Part shown: positions 1-8,374 of the stretch, one piece after another
Numbering within the stretch: the first letter of the stretch is position 1
How the letters are laid out: each line of letters starts with the position of its first letter
From: Aeromicrobium sp. Root236
GTDB lineage: Bacteria; Actinomycetota; Actinomycetes; Propionibacteriales; Nocardioidaceae
Direction of reading: 5' to 3'
Length of the DNA stretch: 64,000 bases
Assembly: GCF_001428805.1 (NCBI RefSeq)
Contig: NZ_LMIS01000001.1
Coordinates: forward strand, 1,848,976-1,912,975
Notes under the pieces: generated by a model
What the model was told of the DNA's origin: nothing
Databases searched by the model: none
What the model saw: the letters and a program-made list of their open reading frames with translations, nothing else
Position numbers and translations under genes: made by a program

Positions 1-1599
1 CTGCGAGGGCTTGGTCACCGGCTCGCCCGCATCGAGGAACGCGAGGCGGCGAGCCGCACCGAACTCCGCGAGCGCGTCGGCCAGCACCTCGACCGACGGT
101 GACTCGGCGAGGACGTCGACCCGCAGGCCGTGCTCCTCGGCGGTCTTGGCGGTCGCCGGGCCGATGCACGCGATGATCGTCGACGTGTGCGGCTTGCCGG
201 CGATGCCCACGAGGTTGCGCACCGTGGACGACGAGGTGAACATGACCGCGTCGAACTTGCCGGTCTTGATCGCCTCGCGCGTCGGCGCTGGCGGCGGGGC
301 GGCCCGGACGGTGCGGTAGGCCGTGACGTCGTCGACCTCCCAGCCGAGATCGACGAGGCCGGCCACGAGGGTCTCGGTCGCGATGTCGGCGCGCGGCAGG
401 AAGACCCGGTTGATCGGGTCGAGCAGGTCGTCGTACGGCGGCCAGTCGTCGAGCAGCCCACGAGCCGACTGCTCGCCGCTGGGGACGAGGTCGGCGCGGA
501 TGCCCCAGGTCGCGATGGCCTCGGCGGTCTTGTCACCGACGGCGGCGATCTTGAGGCCCGAGAACGCGCGGGCGTCGAGGCCGTACTCCTCGAACTTCTC
601 GCGCACGGCCTTGACGGCGTTGACGCTGGTGAACGCAATCCACTCGTAGCGACCCTCGACCAGACCGCGTACGGCCTTGTCCATCTGCTGCGGGTTGCGC
701 GGCGGCTCGACCGAGATCGTCGGGACCTCCTCGGACAGCGCACCGAAGCCACGCAGGCGAGCGGCCAGGCTGGCGGACTGCTCCTTGGTGCGGGGCACCA
801 GGACGCGCCAGCCGTAGAGCGGCTTGGTCTCGAACCACGAGAGCGCCTCACGCATCGTGACGACCTGGCCGACGACCGTGATGGCCGGCGCGGTCATGCC
901 GGCCGCCTTGGCGTCAGCGGCGATGTCGGCGAGTGTCGAGACGACCGTGGTCTGCTCGGTCGTCGTGCCGACCCGGGTCATGGCGACCGGCGTCTCGGCG
1001 GAGCGACCGGCAGCGACCAGGCCGGCAGCGACCTCGCCGATGCGGGCGACCGCCGACAGCAGGACCAAGGTGTCCTGGCCGGCGTGCTCGGACCAGTTGA
1101 TCGACGCGTCGCCGACGCTGACGACCGAGTACTCGCGGTGCGTGCGGTTGGTCAGCGGCACACCGGCGTACGCGGGCACGGCCGAGACCGACGAGATGCC
1201 GGGCACGATCTCGAAGCCGATGCCGGCCTTGCTGCAGGCCGCGGCCTCCTCGGGCGCCGTCGCGTAGGTGAACGGGTCACCCGCGATCAGGCGTACGACG
1301 TGGGAGCCGGTCTTGGCGTACTTGACGACGAGCCGGGCGCGGGCGGCGTGGGTCAGGGTCTCGCCGTCCTCGCCGACTCCGCCGTCGATGATCTCGGCAC
1401 CGTTGGTGACGAGAGCCTCCTGCTCGGGCAGCTCCGTGATGACGATGTCCGCCTGGGCGAGCAGCTCAGCCGCTCGAACCGTCAGCAGGCTGGCATCGCC
1501 CGGTCCGGCGCCGACGAAGCTCACGTGGCCGCGGACGGCCTTGTGTGCGTTCGGTCGAGCCGTGGACGGTGCTTCTCGCATCGCAGTGGTGATGGTCAC
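1..1599 (-). CDS. CobA-HemD fusion: uroporphyrin-III C-methyltransferase / uroporphyrinogen-III synthase (3' end outside window)
   Basis: Bifunctional tetrapyrrole enzyme. The N-terminal half is a SAM-dependent uroporphyrinogen-III methyltransferase (siroheme/cobalamin branch); the C-terminal half is uroporphyrinogen-III synthase (HemD). The glycine-rich GAGPGD motif is at residues 30-35, and the HemD part starts near residue 262 with YGWRVLVPRTKEQ. 533 codons are visible with no stop, so the gene continues left of the window, probably only briefly because such fusions are usually 510-560 aa. The GTG start is preceded by AAAGGA; an in-frame ATG lies 18 bases downstream. Last visible gene of the rex-hemA-hemC operon, 29 bases after hemC. 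The fusion is common in actinomycetes. Confidence 0.93.
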   Translation of the reverse strand, partial: MTITTAMREAPSTARPNAHKAVRGHVSFVGAGPGDASLLTVRAAELLAQADIVITELPEQEALVTNGAEIIDGGVGEDGETLTHAARARLVVKYAKTGSHVVRLIAGDPFTYATAPEEAAACSKAGIGFEIVPGISSVSAVPAYAGVPLTNRTHREYSVVSVGDASINWSEHAGQDTLVLLSAVARIGEVAAGLVAAGRSAETPVAMTRVGTTTEQTTVVSTLADIAADAKAAGMTAPAITVVGQVVTMREALSWFETKPLYGWRVLVPRTKEQSASLAARLRGFGALSEEVPTISVEPPRNPQQMDKAVRGLVEGRYEWIAFTSVNAVKAVREKFEEYGLDARAFSGLKIAAVGDKTAEAIATWGIRADLVPSGEQSARGLLDDWPPYDDLLDPINRVFLPRADIATETLVAGLVDLGWEVDDVTAYRTVRAAPPPAPTREAIKTGKFDAVMFTSSSTVRNLVGIAGKPHTSTIIACIGPATAKTAEEHGLRVDVLAESPSVEVLADALAEFGAARRLAFLDAGEPVTKPSQ

Positions 1600-1628
1600 G
1601 GTGGTCCTTTTCTCGATCTGCCTGGGGG

Positions 1629-2549
1629 TTATGAGGCGACAGCCACAAGGGTGTCTGCGCCTTCGGCGAGCATCTCGGCAGCGAGACGCTCCCCGACCGC
1701 GGCGGCTTCGGATGGCAAGCCGGTCGCGGACAGTCGGATGGTGGGCGAGCCGGAAATGCTTCCGACCATGGCACGGAGCCAGAGCTCATCGCCGTCGTCG
1801 CCTTGGGCGATCTCGGCCAGCGCTCCCACGGGTGCACTGCAACCTGCCTCGAGGGTGGCGAGGAGGCTGCGCTCGGCGGTGACGGCAGCACGTGTGTCGC
1901 TGTCGTCGAGCCCGCTGAGCAGGTGGATCGTCGCGTCATCATCGGCGCGACACTCGCAGGCAAGTGCTCCCTGCCCGGGGGCGGGAAGCATCTGCAGTGG
2001 ATCAATGACCTCGGTGGCCTCGTCGGCTCGACCGAGGCGGAGCAGGCCGGCACGGGCGACGACGACCGCGTCGCACTCGCCCGAGGCGACCTTGCCGAGC
2101 CGGGTGTCGACGTTGCCGCGGATCGGCACGACCTCGACGCCGAGGCCCAGTGCGTTGAGCTGCGCCTCGCGGCGAAGCGACCCGGTGCCGACGCGAGCAC
2201 CCTGCGGCAGCTCGCCGAGGGTGAGGTTGTCGCGGGCCACCAGCACGTCGCGCGGGTCCTCACGCAGCGGGATCGCGGCGAGGACGAGGCGCGGGTCAGG
2301 CGCCGTCGGCAGGTCCTTGAGCGAGTGGACGGCGAAGTCGACGTCGCCGCGTACGAGCGCCTCGCGCAGCGCCGCGACGAACACGCCCTGACCACCGAAC
2401 TCGGAGACGCGCTGCGTGCTGCGGTCGCCCTCGGTGGAGATCGTGACGAGCTCGACCTCGACGCCGGACGCGCGGAGGCGGTCGGCGATCAGGCCGGACT
2501 GGGTCACGGCGAGCGCCGACGCGCGGGTGCCGAGGCGGAGGGCGGTCAT
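1629..2549 (-). CDS. hemC: Porphobilinogen deaminase (hydroxymethylbilane synthase)
   Basis: Condenses four porphobilinogen molecules into hydroxymethylbilane, the substrate of the HemD domain encoded next. 306 aa, normal for the family. It opens with [15 protein letters not shown], the substrate-binding N-terminus, and keeps the dipyrromethane-cofactor cysteine in AGCSAPVGA (Cys237). Its ATG overlaps the hemA stop as ATGA, so translation is probably coupled. It should follow Rex control of the operon. Confidence 0.97.
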   Translation of the reverse strand: MTALRLGTRASALAVTQSGLIADRLRASGVEVELVTISTEGDRSTQRVSEFGGQGVFVAALREALVRGDVDFAVHSLKDLPTAPDPRLVLAAIPLREDPRDVLVARDNLTLGELPQGARVGTGSLRREAQLNALGLGVEVVPIRGNVDTRLGKVASGECDAVVVARAGLLRLGRADEATEVIDPLQMLPAPGQGALACECRADDDATIHLLSGLDDSDTRAAVTAERSLLATLEAGCSAPVGALAEIAQGDDGDELWLRAMVGSISGSPTIRLSATGLPSEAAAVGERLAAEMLAEGADTLVAVAS

Positions 2550-3841
2550 GCGGACTCCCCCTTGACCTGCGTCACGGCGTCGACCGTGGACTGGTCGAGC
2601 GCGAACAGGTCGGCGAGCGCCTCGGCGTACGTGAGGTCGGCGCGGCCGTCGATGAGCTGCTGGACCCGGACGGTCGGGGCGTGGATGAGCTTCTCGGCGA
2701 CCCGGTGCAGGGCCTTGCGGACCGCGGCGAGCTCGTCGGCGGTCAGGTCGGGGAGCCGCGTCTCGATGCGTGCGAGCTCGGCGGCGACGACGTCGGTCGC
2801 CATCGTGCGCAGCGCGACGACGGTCGGCGTGATGTGCGATGCGGCCTTGGCGGCGAGGAACGTACGGACCTCGTCCTCGACGATCGCGCGCACCTGCTCC
2901 ACGTCGCCGGCGAGCTCGGTGTTCTCACCGAGTCGCGCGAGCACGACGAGGTCGATCAGGTCGATCCCGTCGACGTCGCGGACGCCGGGATCGATGTCGC
3001 GCGGCAGCGCCAGGTCGATCAGCGCCATCGAACGGCCGGCACTCGCGCGGGCGATGCGCTCACGGTCGAACACGACGCCGGTCGCGCCGGTGCAGCTGAT
3101 CAGCACGTCGGTGGCGGCGAGCTCGACGTCCATGGCCTCCCAGCGGACGGCGCTGACGCCGAACGTGGCGACCAGGGCGTACGCACGCTGGAACGTCCGG
3201 TTGGCAACCATGATGTGGCTCGGCGCGACGCCGCGATTGATCAGCGTGCGGACGGCCAGACTTGCCATCGTGCCGGCGCCGGCGACCAGGAAGCGGGTGT
3301 CCTCGGCGTCGACGACCTCACCGGCGGCGTCGAGGCCGGCCGTGACGATCGACGGGGCGAGCCGGTCGATGCCGGTCTCGGCGTGACCGCGCTTGCCGAT
3401 GCGCAGCGCCTGCTGGAACAGCGCGTTGAGCGCCGAGCCGACGGTCTGCTCGGCCTGGGCGCTGTGCAGCGCGTCGCGGACCTGACCGAGAATCTGGCTC
3501 TCACCGAGGATCATCGAGTCCATGCCGGCGGCGACGCCGAACAGGTGCGCGACCGCGGCCTCGTCGAAGTGGACGTAGACGTGGCGGACGAAGTCGTCGC
3601 GGTCGAGGCCCGAGTGCTCGGCGAGGAGGCGCGACACCTCTTCGACCGCACCGTGGAACCGCTCGGCCTCGACGTAGATCTCGACCCGGTTGCAGGTCGA
3701 GATGACGACCGACTCGGAGACGAACGGGGCCTCGAGGACGAGGTGCGAGAGCTTGACCGCGGCATCGGTGTCGAGCGACGCGCGCTCGAGCACGTCGATC
3801 GGCGCCGACTTGTGCGACATGCCAACCACCAGAACGCTCAT
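2546..3841 (-). CDS. hemA: Glutamyl-tRNA reductase
   Basis: Reduces glutamyl-tRNA(Glu) to glutamate-1-semialdehyde, the first committed step of C5 tetrapyrrole synthesis. 431 aa from the ATG that overlaps the rex stop (ATGA). The open frame extends further upstream but that part is antisense-like noise over rex. The catalytic Cys50 sits in [16 protein letters not shown] follows, and an NADPH-binding Rossmann segment ([15 protein letters not shown]) precedes the helical dimerisation domain. The actinobacterial rex-hemA-hemC-hemD order links heme supply to NADH/NAD+ state. Confidence 0.97.
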   Translation of the reverse strand: MSVLVVGMSHKSAPIDVLERASLDTDAAVKLSHLVLEAPFVSESVVISTCNRVEIYVEAERFHGAVEEVSRLLAEHSGLDRDDFVRHVYVHFDEAAVAHLFGVAAGMDSMILGESQILGQVRDALHSAQAEQTVGSALNALFQQALRIGKRGHAETGIDRLAPSIVTAGLDAAGEVVDAEDTRFLVAGAGTMASLAVRTLINRGVAPSHIMVANRTFQRAYALVATFGVSAVRWEAMDVELAATDVLISCTGATGVVFDRERIARASAGRSMALIDLALPRDIDPGVRDVDGIDLIDLVVLARLGENTELAGDVEQVRAIVEDEVRTFLAAKAASHITPTVVALRTMATDVVAAELARIETRLPDLTADELAAVRKALHRVAEKLIHAPTVRVQQLIDGRADLTYAEALADLFALDQSTVDAVTQVKGESA

Positions 3842-4521
3842 GCGCCCACCACCTTGTCGTTCCCGGCCTTGCGCTGCTCGTGATAGGCGAGGATCTGCAG
3901 CTCGATCGACAGGTCGACCTTGCGTACGTCGACGCCGTCGGGCACCTGCACGAGAGCCGGTGCGAAGTTGAGGATGCTCGTGACACCGGCCGCGACGAGG
4001 CGGTCGGCGACCTCCTGGGCCGCCGTGCCGGGCGTGGCGATGATGCCGATGGAGATCGCGCGCTCCTCGACGATCGCCGGCAGGTCGTCGAGCGAGGAGA
4101 CCGTGATGCCCGAGATCGTGGTGCCGACACGCTTGGGGTCGGCGTCGACCAGGGCCGCCACGCGGATGCCACGGGTGCTGAAGCCCTGGTAGGCCGACAG
4201 CGCGGACCCGAGGTTGCCGACGCCGACGATGACAACGTCCCAGTCCTGGGTCTGGCCGATCTCGCGGGCGATCTGGTAGCGGAGGTACTCGACGTCGTAG
4301 CCGACACCGCGGGTGCCGTAGGAGCCGAGGTAGGACAGGTCCTTGCGGAGCTTGGCCGGGTTGACTCCGGCATTCTCGGCGAGGTCGTTGGACGAGCACG
4401 TCGAGACGCCCTGCTCGGTCAGCGCGTTGAGCGCGCGCAGGTAGACCGGCAGACGTGCGACGGTGGCATCAGGGATGCCACGAGCGCTGCCGTCCGCGAG
4501 GGGCGTGCGAAGTATGGTCAC
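3838..4521 (-). CDS. rex: Redox-sensing transcriptional repressor Rex
   Basis: Rex binds DNA when NADH is low and releases it when NADH rises. The N-terminal winged helix (residues ~1-80, with LRKDLSYLGSYGTRGVGY) is followed by a Rossmann domain with GVGNLGSAL and a C-terminal swapped helix. I chose the GTG at 4521 because AGGAG lies four bases before it, giving 227 aa. An in-frame ATG at 4539 would add six residues but has no ribosome site. First gene of the heme operon, with its own operator about 75 bases upstream, so autoregulation is likely, as reported for Streptomyces rex. Confidence 0.95.
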   Translation of the reverse strand: MTILRTPLADGSARGIPDATVARLPVYLRALNALTEQGVSTCSSNDLAENAGVNPAKLRKDLSYLGSYGTRGVGYDVEYLRYQIAREIGQTQDWDVVIVGVGNLGSALSAYQGFSTRGIRVAALVDADPKRVGTTISGITVSSLDDLPAIVEERAISIGIIATPGTAAQEVADRLVAAGVTSILNFAPALVQVPDGVDVRKVDLSIELQILAYHEQRKAGNDKVVGA

Positions 4522-4583
4522 GGTGCTCCTGCACTGCACGGCCGGGGATTATCCCTGTCGGGACTGGCGTGCGGTGCGCCCCC

Positions 4584-4612
4584 AGTTTAAGAGTTTGTGA
4601 ACGCGTTAACAA
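4584..4612 (-). promoter_or_regulatory. rex-hem operon promoter overlapped by a Rex operator
   Basis: TTGTGAACGCGTTAACAA at 4595-4612 matches the Rex operator pattern TTGTGAANNNNTTCACAA with one substitution. On the minus strand the same bases supply a -35 TTGTTA (4612-4607), a 17-base spacer and a -10 TAAACT (4589-4584). Bound Rex would cover the -35 and most of the spacer. The inferred start site near 4577 leaves a leader of about 55 bases before the rex GTG. Confidence 0.85.
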
Positions 4613-4620
4613 AATCCGAG

Positions 4621-4695
4621 GACTGAGCGAGCCCTGCGAGCGAACGTCCGAGGAGGTTGAGCGATCCGCGCCGCAGGCGCCAGTCTGTCGAAACC
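4621..4695. repeat. Dispersed repeat, GGTTGAG...TCGAAACC type (family B)
   Basis: Degenerate hairpin-like element between the glutaredoxin gene and the rex promoter. GGTTGAGCGA at 4655 and TCGAAACC at 4688-4695 are near-inverted ends, and a second partial unit (GCGAGCCCTGCGAGCGAAC) precedes them. Related units occur at 9517-9572 and 26221-26261. The gap 4522-4756 otherwise holds only the rex promoter. Confidence 0.5.
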
Positions 4696-4756
4696 ACGCG
4701 AGGCGTGTGACCCACGTCACCACAAACCGATGGCATATCTCACATGCGCTTGCGCT

Positions 4757-5020
4757 TCAGGACGTACGTTCGAGGGCCGCCCGCAGCCGTCCGGCGTCGA
4801 CCCGCCAGAAGTCGTGCTGAGCCCCGTCGACGAACGTCACCGGCACCTGCTCGGTGAACCGCGACGTCAGGTCGGCGTCGCCGGTGATGTCGACCCGCGC
4901 CCACGTGTCACCCGTGTCGGCGCAGATCTCGGCGACCAGCGCTTCGGCCACCTCGCACAGGTGACATCCCGGACGGGAGTAGACGACCACGCGCGCGGCG
5001 TCGGCGTGCGCGACCGTCAC
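4757..5020 (-). CDS. Glutaredoxin-like thiol-disulfide protein (DUF836 type)
   Basis: Small thioredoxin-fold protein, 87 aa, with the redox motif C-H-L-C at residues 19-22 after a beta strand (RVVVYSRPG) and the cis-Pro loop VPVTFVDG. The GTG start overlaps the stop of the acyl-CoA ligase gene (GTGA), so the two are co-translated. A glutaredoxin-like gene occupies the same place near hemA in mycobacteria. Substrate unknown; it lacks the full glutathione-binding signature of classical glutaredoxins, so a mycothiol- or thioredoxin-linked role is equally possible. Confidence 0.85.
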   Translation of the reverse strand: MTVAHADAARVVVYSRPGCHLCEVAEALVAEICADTGDTWARVDITGDADLTSRFTEQVPVTFVDGAQHDFWRVDAGRLRAALERTS

Positions 5021-6588
5021 GACGCGTCGAGGCCGAGCGTCTCGCTGCGGGCCAGGGCGCGCAGCCGGCCCTTGGCGACCTTACCCGTCGCCGAGTGCGG
5101 CAGTCCCTGGACCACGACGACGCGCTTGGGCTGCTTGAACCTGGCGAGGCGCGTACGGCAGTGCGCCTCGACCGACTCGATGATCGTCGCCTCGGGCGTC
5201 TCCGGGCTCTCCGGCACGACGAACGCGACCACGGCCTCGCCCGTCTCCTCATCAGGCAGGCCGACCACGGCGACCTGCACGACGCCGGGCACCTCAGCGA
5301 TGACGTCCTCGACCTCGAACGGGTAGACGTTGAAGCCGGAGACGATCACGAGCTCGCGGAGCCGGTCGACGAGTGTCAGGTCGCCGTCCTCGTCGAGGAA
5401 GCCGATGTCACCGGTGGGGTACCAGCCGTCGTCGCGCGGCCCGTCGACGCCGTCCGGCCAGTAGCCGGAGAAGAGGTTGTCGCCCTTGACCCAGATCTCG
5501 GCGGGGTCACCGGCATGCGCGTCGGCACCGTTGGCCTCGACGATGCGGACGTCGATTCCGGGCAGCGGCCGGCCGACCGAGCCCGCCTTGGGCGCCGTGT
5601 CCGGCTCGCGGGTCGAGCCGAACGTCGTCGCGATGACCGGCGCGGTCTCCGTGAGGCCGTAGCCCTGCTCGATGTGCTTGCCCGAGGACGCGAAGAACGT
5701 CTCGGCGAGCTCGGGGTCGAGGGCTGATGCCCCCGACAGGATCGTGGTGACGCGGGCGAGCTTGTCGCGCAGGTCGTCCCGGCCGGCCCAGGCCGCCACG
5801 ACGGGCGGCGCCAGCGGGATGTTGGTGACGCGCTCCTCGACGATCCGGTCGAGCAGCCCGTCGGGGTCGAAGCCGTCGACCAGGAGCACCCGGGCACCTT
5901 GGCGTACCGCCTGGCCCAGGACGCAGTTGAGGCCGTAGATGTGGAACATCGGCAGCAGGCCGAGACACACGTCATCGGAGGTCATCGCCGGGGGGTCGAG
6001 CCGGGCGATCTGCTCGATGTTGGCGATCAGCGCGCGGTGGGTGAGCATCGCTCCGCGCGGCTTGCCGCTGGTGCCCGAGGTGTAGAGGACGACGGCGAGC
6101 GCCTCGGCGTCGGCCGGGGCTGCCGGATCCGTGCCGGCGGCGCCGGCGAGGAACGCCTCGAACGCCGTCTCGCCCTTCTCGGGCTTGGCACCGTCGACGA
6201 TCACACTGATCTGGTGGTCCTCGGTCACGGCCTCCCGGACCTGGGTCACGCCGGCCTCGTCGCACAGCACGACCCGGGCCATCGAGTCGGCGAGCATGCG
6301 CCCGATCTCACGGGTGGTCGATCGCGGGTTGATCGGCACCGCGACCATGCCGCCGCGCAGGATGCCGAAGTAGGCGATCGGCAGGTCGATGCGGTTGGCC
6401 ATGACGACTGCGACGCGATGGCCGGCCACCAGTCCGCGCGCGGACAGGCCCCGAGCCACGGCGTCGGCCGCGTCGTCGAGCTGACGCCAGGTGACCTCGC
6501 GCCGTTCGGCGCGATGCTCGACCAACGCAACGCCATCTGGATCGGTGGACGCAGCGTCGCGGAGGTAGTCGCTGACATTGACTGTCAC
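5017..6588 (-). CDS. AMP-dependent long-chain acyl-CoA ligase (FadD-like)
   Basis: Activates a carboxylic acid, probably a fatty acid, through an acyl-adenylate to the CoA thioester. 523 aa. The ANL-superfamily motifs appear in order: YTSGTSGKPRGAMLTH (phosphate loop), YGLTET, DGWYPTGDIG with the ATP-ribose aspartate, and C-terminal PHSATGKVAKGRLR carrying the catalytic lysine. The start is GTG with GGAGG just upstream. It is the first gene of a two-gene unit with the glutaredoxin-like gene. The acid substrate cannot be read from the sequence. Confidence 0.9.
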   Translation of the reverse strand: MTVNVSDYLRDAASTDPDGVALVEHRAERREVTWRQLDDAADAVARGLSARGLVAGHRVAVVMANRIDLPIAYFGILRGGMVAVPINPRSTTREIGRMLADSMARVVLCDEAGVTQVREAVTEDHQISVIVDGAKPEKGETAFEAFLAGAAGTDPAAPADAEALAVVLYTSGTSGKPRGAMLTHRALIANIEQIARLDPPAMTSDDVCLGLLPMFHIYGLNCVLGQAVRQGARVLLVDGFDPDGLLDRIVEERVTNIPLAPPVVAAWAGRDDLRDKLARVTTILSGASALDPELAETFFASSGKHIEQGYGLTETAPVIATTFGSTREPDTAPKAGSVGRPLPGIDVRIVEANGADAHAGDPAEIWVKGDNLFSGYWPDGVDGPRDDGWYPTGDIGFLDEDGDLTLVDRLRELVIVSGFNVYPFEVEDVIAEVPGVVQVAVVGLPDEETGEAVVAFVVPESPETPEATIIESVEAHCRTRLARFKQPKRVVVVQGLPHSATGKVAKGRLRALARSETLGLDAS

Positions 6589-6628
6589 GCCTCCGAGTCA
6601 ACCACACGTGGCACGAGCCGGAGGACGT

Positions 6629-6634
6629 TAGTCT
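6629..6634 (+). promoter_or_regulatory. Leaderless -10 element (TAGTCT) of the HAD gene
   Basis: TAGTCT ends seven bases before the ATG at 6642, so transcription should begin at the A of the start codon. No ribosome-binding site precedes the ATG. Confidence 0.6.
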
Positions 6635-6641
6635 CGGTTAC

Positions 6642-7526
6642 ATGTCACGGGACGCACGACCCGATCAGCCCCGCAATCTGCGGGCGAGATCCGTGCTGTC
6701 CGGCCAGGCCGCGGCCTCGGCCGCCGAGATCGAGAGCGCGCTGTCGACCGAGCCCGACACGACGGCGGCGGCGTTCTTCGACGTCGACAACACGATCATG
6801 CAGGGCGCGTCGATCTTCCACCTCGCCCGCGGCCTCCACCGGCGCAAGTTCTTCACGACCAAGGACATCGCCAAGGCGACCTGGCAACAGCTCTACTTCC
6901 GCGTCGCCGGCGTCGAGGATCCTGAGCACATCGCCAAGGCCCGCTCGTCGGCCCTCGCGTTCATCGCCGGCCACAAGGTCTCGGAGCTGGAGGAGATCGG
7001 CGAGGAGATCTTCGACGAGCACATGGCGCACAAGATCTGGCCCGGCACCCGCGCCATCGCCCAGTGGCACCTCGACCGCGGTCAGCGCGTCTGGCTCGTG
7101 ACCGCGGCACCGATCGAGATCGCCAACGTCATCGCGCGGCGCCTCGGCCTGACCGGGGCGCTGGGCACGGTGCCGGCCCACGTCGACGGCGTCTACACCG
7201 GCGAGCTCGTCGGCGAGATGCTGCACGGCGAGGGCAAGGCCACCGCGATCCGCGACCTCGCCGAGCGCGAGGGGCTCGTGCTGGACGACTGCTACGCGTA
7301 CTCCGACTCCAGCAACGACCTGCCGATGCTGTCGCTGGTCGGGCACCCGTGCGCGGTCAACCCCGACTCGACGCTGCGAGCGCACGCCCGGGCCAACGGC
7401 TGGCGCATCCGCGACTACCGCACGGGACGCAAGGTCGCGCTGGTCGGTGGCAAGGGCGTCATGGCCGCCATTGCAGCCGGCGGAGCGTGGCGTGTGCTTC
7501 GTCATAGAAAAAGTCGAACAAACTGA
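6642..7526 (+). CDS. HAD-IB family phosphatase (SerB/CicA-like)
   Basis: 294 aa haloacid-dehalogenase-type phosphatase. Motif I is FFDVDNTIM with the nucleophile and acid/base aspartates near residue 47, motif II is VTAAP, the motif III lysine is in GEGKATAI, and motif IV is YSDSSNDLPML. A helical cap lies between motifs I and II. A C-terminal basic tail (RHRKSRTN) follows a glycine/alanine-rich hydrophobic segment that may touch the membrane. Mycobacteria have a serB-like gene in the same neighbourhood. Phosphoserine or a phospholipid intermediate is a possible substrate, but the true one is unknown. Confidence 0.88.
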   Translation: MSRDARPDQPRNLRARSVLSGQAAASAAEIESALSTEPDTTAAAFFDVDNTIMQGASIFHLARGLHRRKFFTTKDIAKATWQQLYFRVAGVEDPEHIAKARSSALAFIAGHKVSELEEIGEEIFDEHMAHKIWPGTRAIAQWHLDRGQRVWLVTAAPIEIANVIARRLGLTGALGTVPAHVDGVYTGELVGEMLHGEGKATAIRDLAEREGLVLDDCYAYSDSSNDLPMLSLVGHPCAVNPDSTLRAHARANGWRIRDYRTGRKVALVGGKGVMAAIAAGGAWRVLRHRKSRTN

Positions 7527-7551
7527 CAGCGTCTCCCGCCCGGGTTAGTAT
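7523..7551 (+). promoter_or_regulatory. Sigma-70-type promoter of the ECF sigma gene
   Basis: CTGACA (-35) at 7523-7528, a 17-base spacer and TAGTAT (-10) at 7546-7551. The -35 overlaps the stop codon of the HAD gene. Transcription would start near 7558, leaving a short leader with AGGGAGG before the GTG at 7573. Confidence 0.6.
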
Positions 7552-7572
7552 TTCGGGGATCAGGGAGGGCCT

Positions 7573-8274
7573 GTGAGGAACACCACGAGTAGATTGCGCG
7601 TCGCGCTGTCACTCGCCCTTGCGACCCCGGATGACAGATCCCTCCTCGTGGCGCTCGCCGTGGCCGATTCGCCCGCGTACGCGCCGTCGAACGGCTCGTC
7701 CAGCCCGCAGGACGACCACGATCCCGAGGCCACCCGACTGCGCGCCCTCGTCGACCTCGCCAAGGAAGGCGACGCCGAGGCGTTCGGCCAGCTCTACGAC
7801 CACTACGTGTCCGGAGTCTTCCGCTTCGTCTACTACCGCGTCGGCTCCCAGCAGCTCGCCGAGGACCTCACGAGCGAGACGTTCGTGCGCGGACTGCGCG
7901 CCATCCAGCGCTTCAACTGGCAGGGCAAGGACTTCGGCGCCTGGCTGACCACGATCGCCCGCAACCTCGTGGCCGACCACTTCAAGTCCAGCCGGGCCCG
8001 GCTCGAGATCGTCGCCGAGACGATCCCCGAGGGCAAGGTCACGGTCGCCAGTCCCGAGCAGGAGGTCCTCGCGCTCATCTCCAACGAGATGCTGTTCGAG
8101 GCGGTCAACTCGTTGCCCAACGAGCAGCGCGACTGCATCCTCATGCGATTCATCCAGGGCCTGTCGATCGCCCAGACCGCCGCCGCCCTCGGCCGGAGCG
8201 AAGGCGCGATCAAGCAGCTCCAGCTGCGCGCCGTCCGAAGCCTCGCCAAGACGATGCCGGAGGACGCGCGATGA
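7573..8274 (+). CDS. ECF RNA polymerase sigma factor, BldN-like
   Basis: 233 aa. Region 2 runs from about residue 65 (EAFGQLYDHYVSGVFRFVYYRVG, then DLTSETFVRGLRAI), region 4 from about residue 165 (LPNEQRDCILMRF, then SIAQTAAALGRSEGAIKQLQLRAVRSL). A ~50-residue N-terminal extension precedes region 2, as in the Streptomyces developmental sigma factor BldN. GTG start with AGGGAGG four bases upstream. The next gene encodes a membrane protein expected to be its anti-sigma factor, as with BldN-RsbN. Assignment to the BldN group is by recalled similarity. Confidence 0.88.
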   Translation: MRNTTSRLRVALSLALATPDDRSLLVALAVADSPAYAPSNGSSSPQDDHDPEATRLRALVDLAKEGDAEAFGQLYDHYVSGVFRFVYYRVGSQQLAEDLTSETFVRGLRAIQRFNWQGKDFGAWLTTIARNLVADHFKSSRARLEIVAETIPEGKVTVASPEQEVLALISNEMLFEAVNSLPNEQRDCILMRFIQGLSIAQTAAALGRSEGAIKQLQLRAVRSLAKTMPEDAR

Positions 8275-8310
8275 TCGGCAAAAGTGGGACGTTTGTCCTG
8301 TCATTTCCCC

Positions 8311-8339
8311 GTAACTTCAGGGGCCACGAAGTCGTTGTG
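8311..8339 (+). promoter_or_regulatory. Candidate ECF (BldN-type) promoter before the anti-sigma gene
   Basis: CGTAAC at 8311-8316, 17 bases, then CGTTGT at 8334-8339. I recall the Streptomyces BldN promoter consensus as CGTAAC / CGTTGA, so this differs at one base. It sits about 35 bases before the start of the downstream gene, where an autoregulated anti-sigma promoter would be expected. Confidence 0.45.
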
Positions 8340-8374
8340 CTTGCTGGAACATCCACAGCAGTGAGGAACGCATC

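Noticed and set aside
1-1599. Possible broken hemD because no stop codon is found
   Set aside because: The frame stays open to the window edge with normal HemD sequence; the gene is simply cut by the window.
130-2391. A 750-codon open frame on the plus strand across the heme genes, and many similar long frames elsewhere
   Set aside because: They run antisense or out of frame to genes with clear motifs, have Arg/Ala/Gly-rich low-complexity translations and no family signature. This is the usual effect of high GC third positions.
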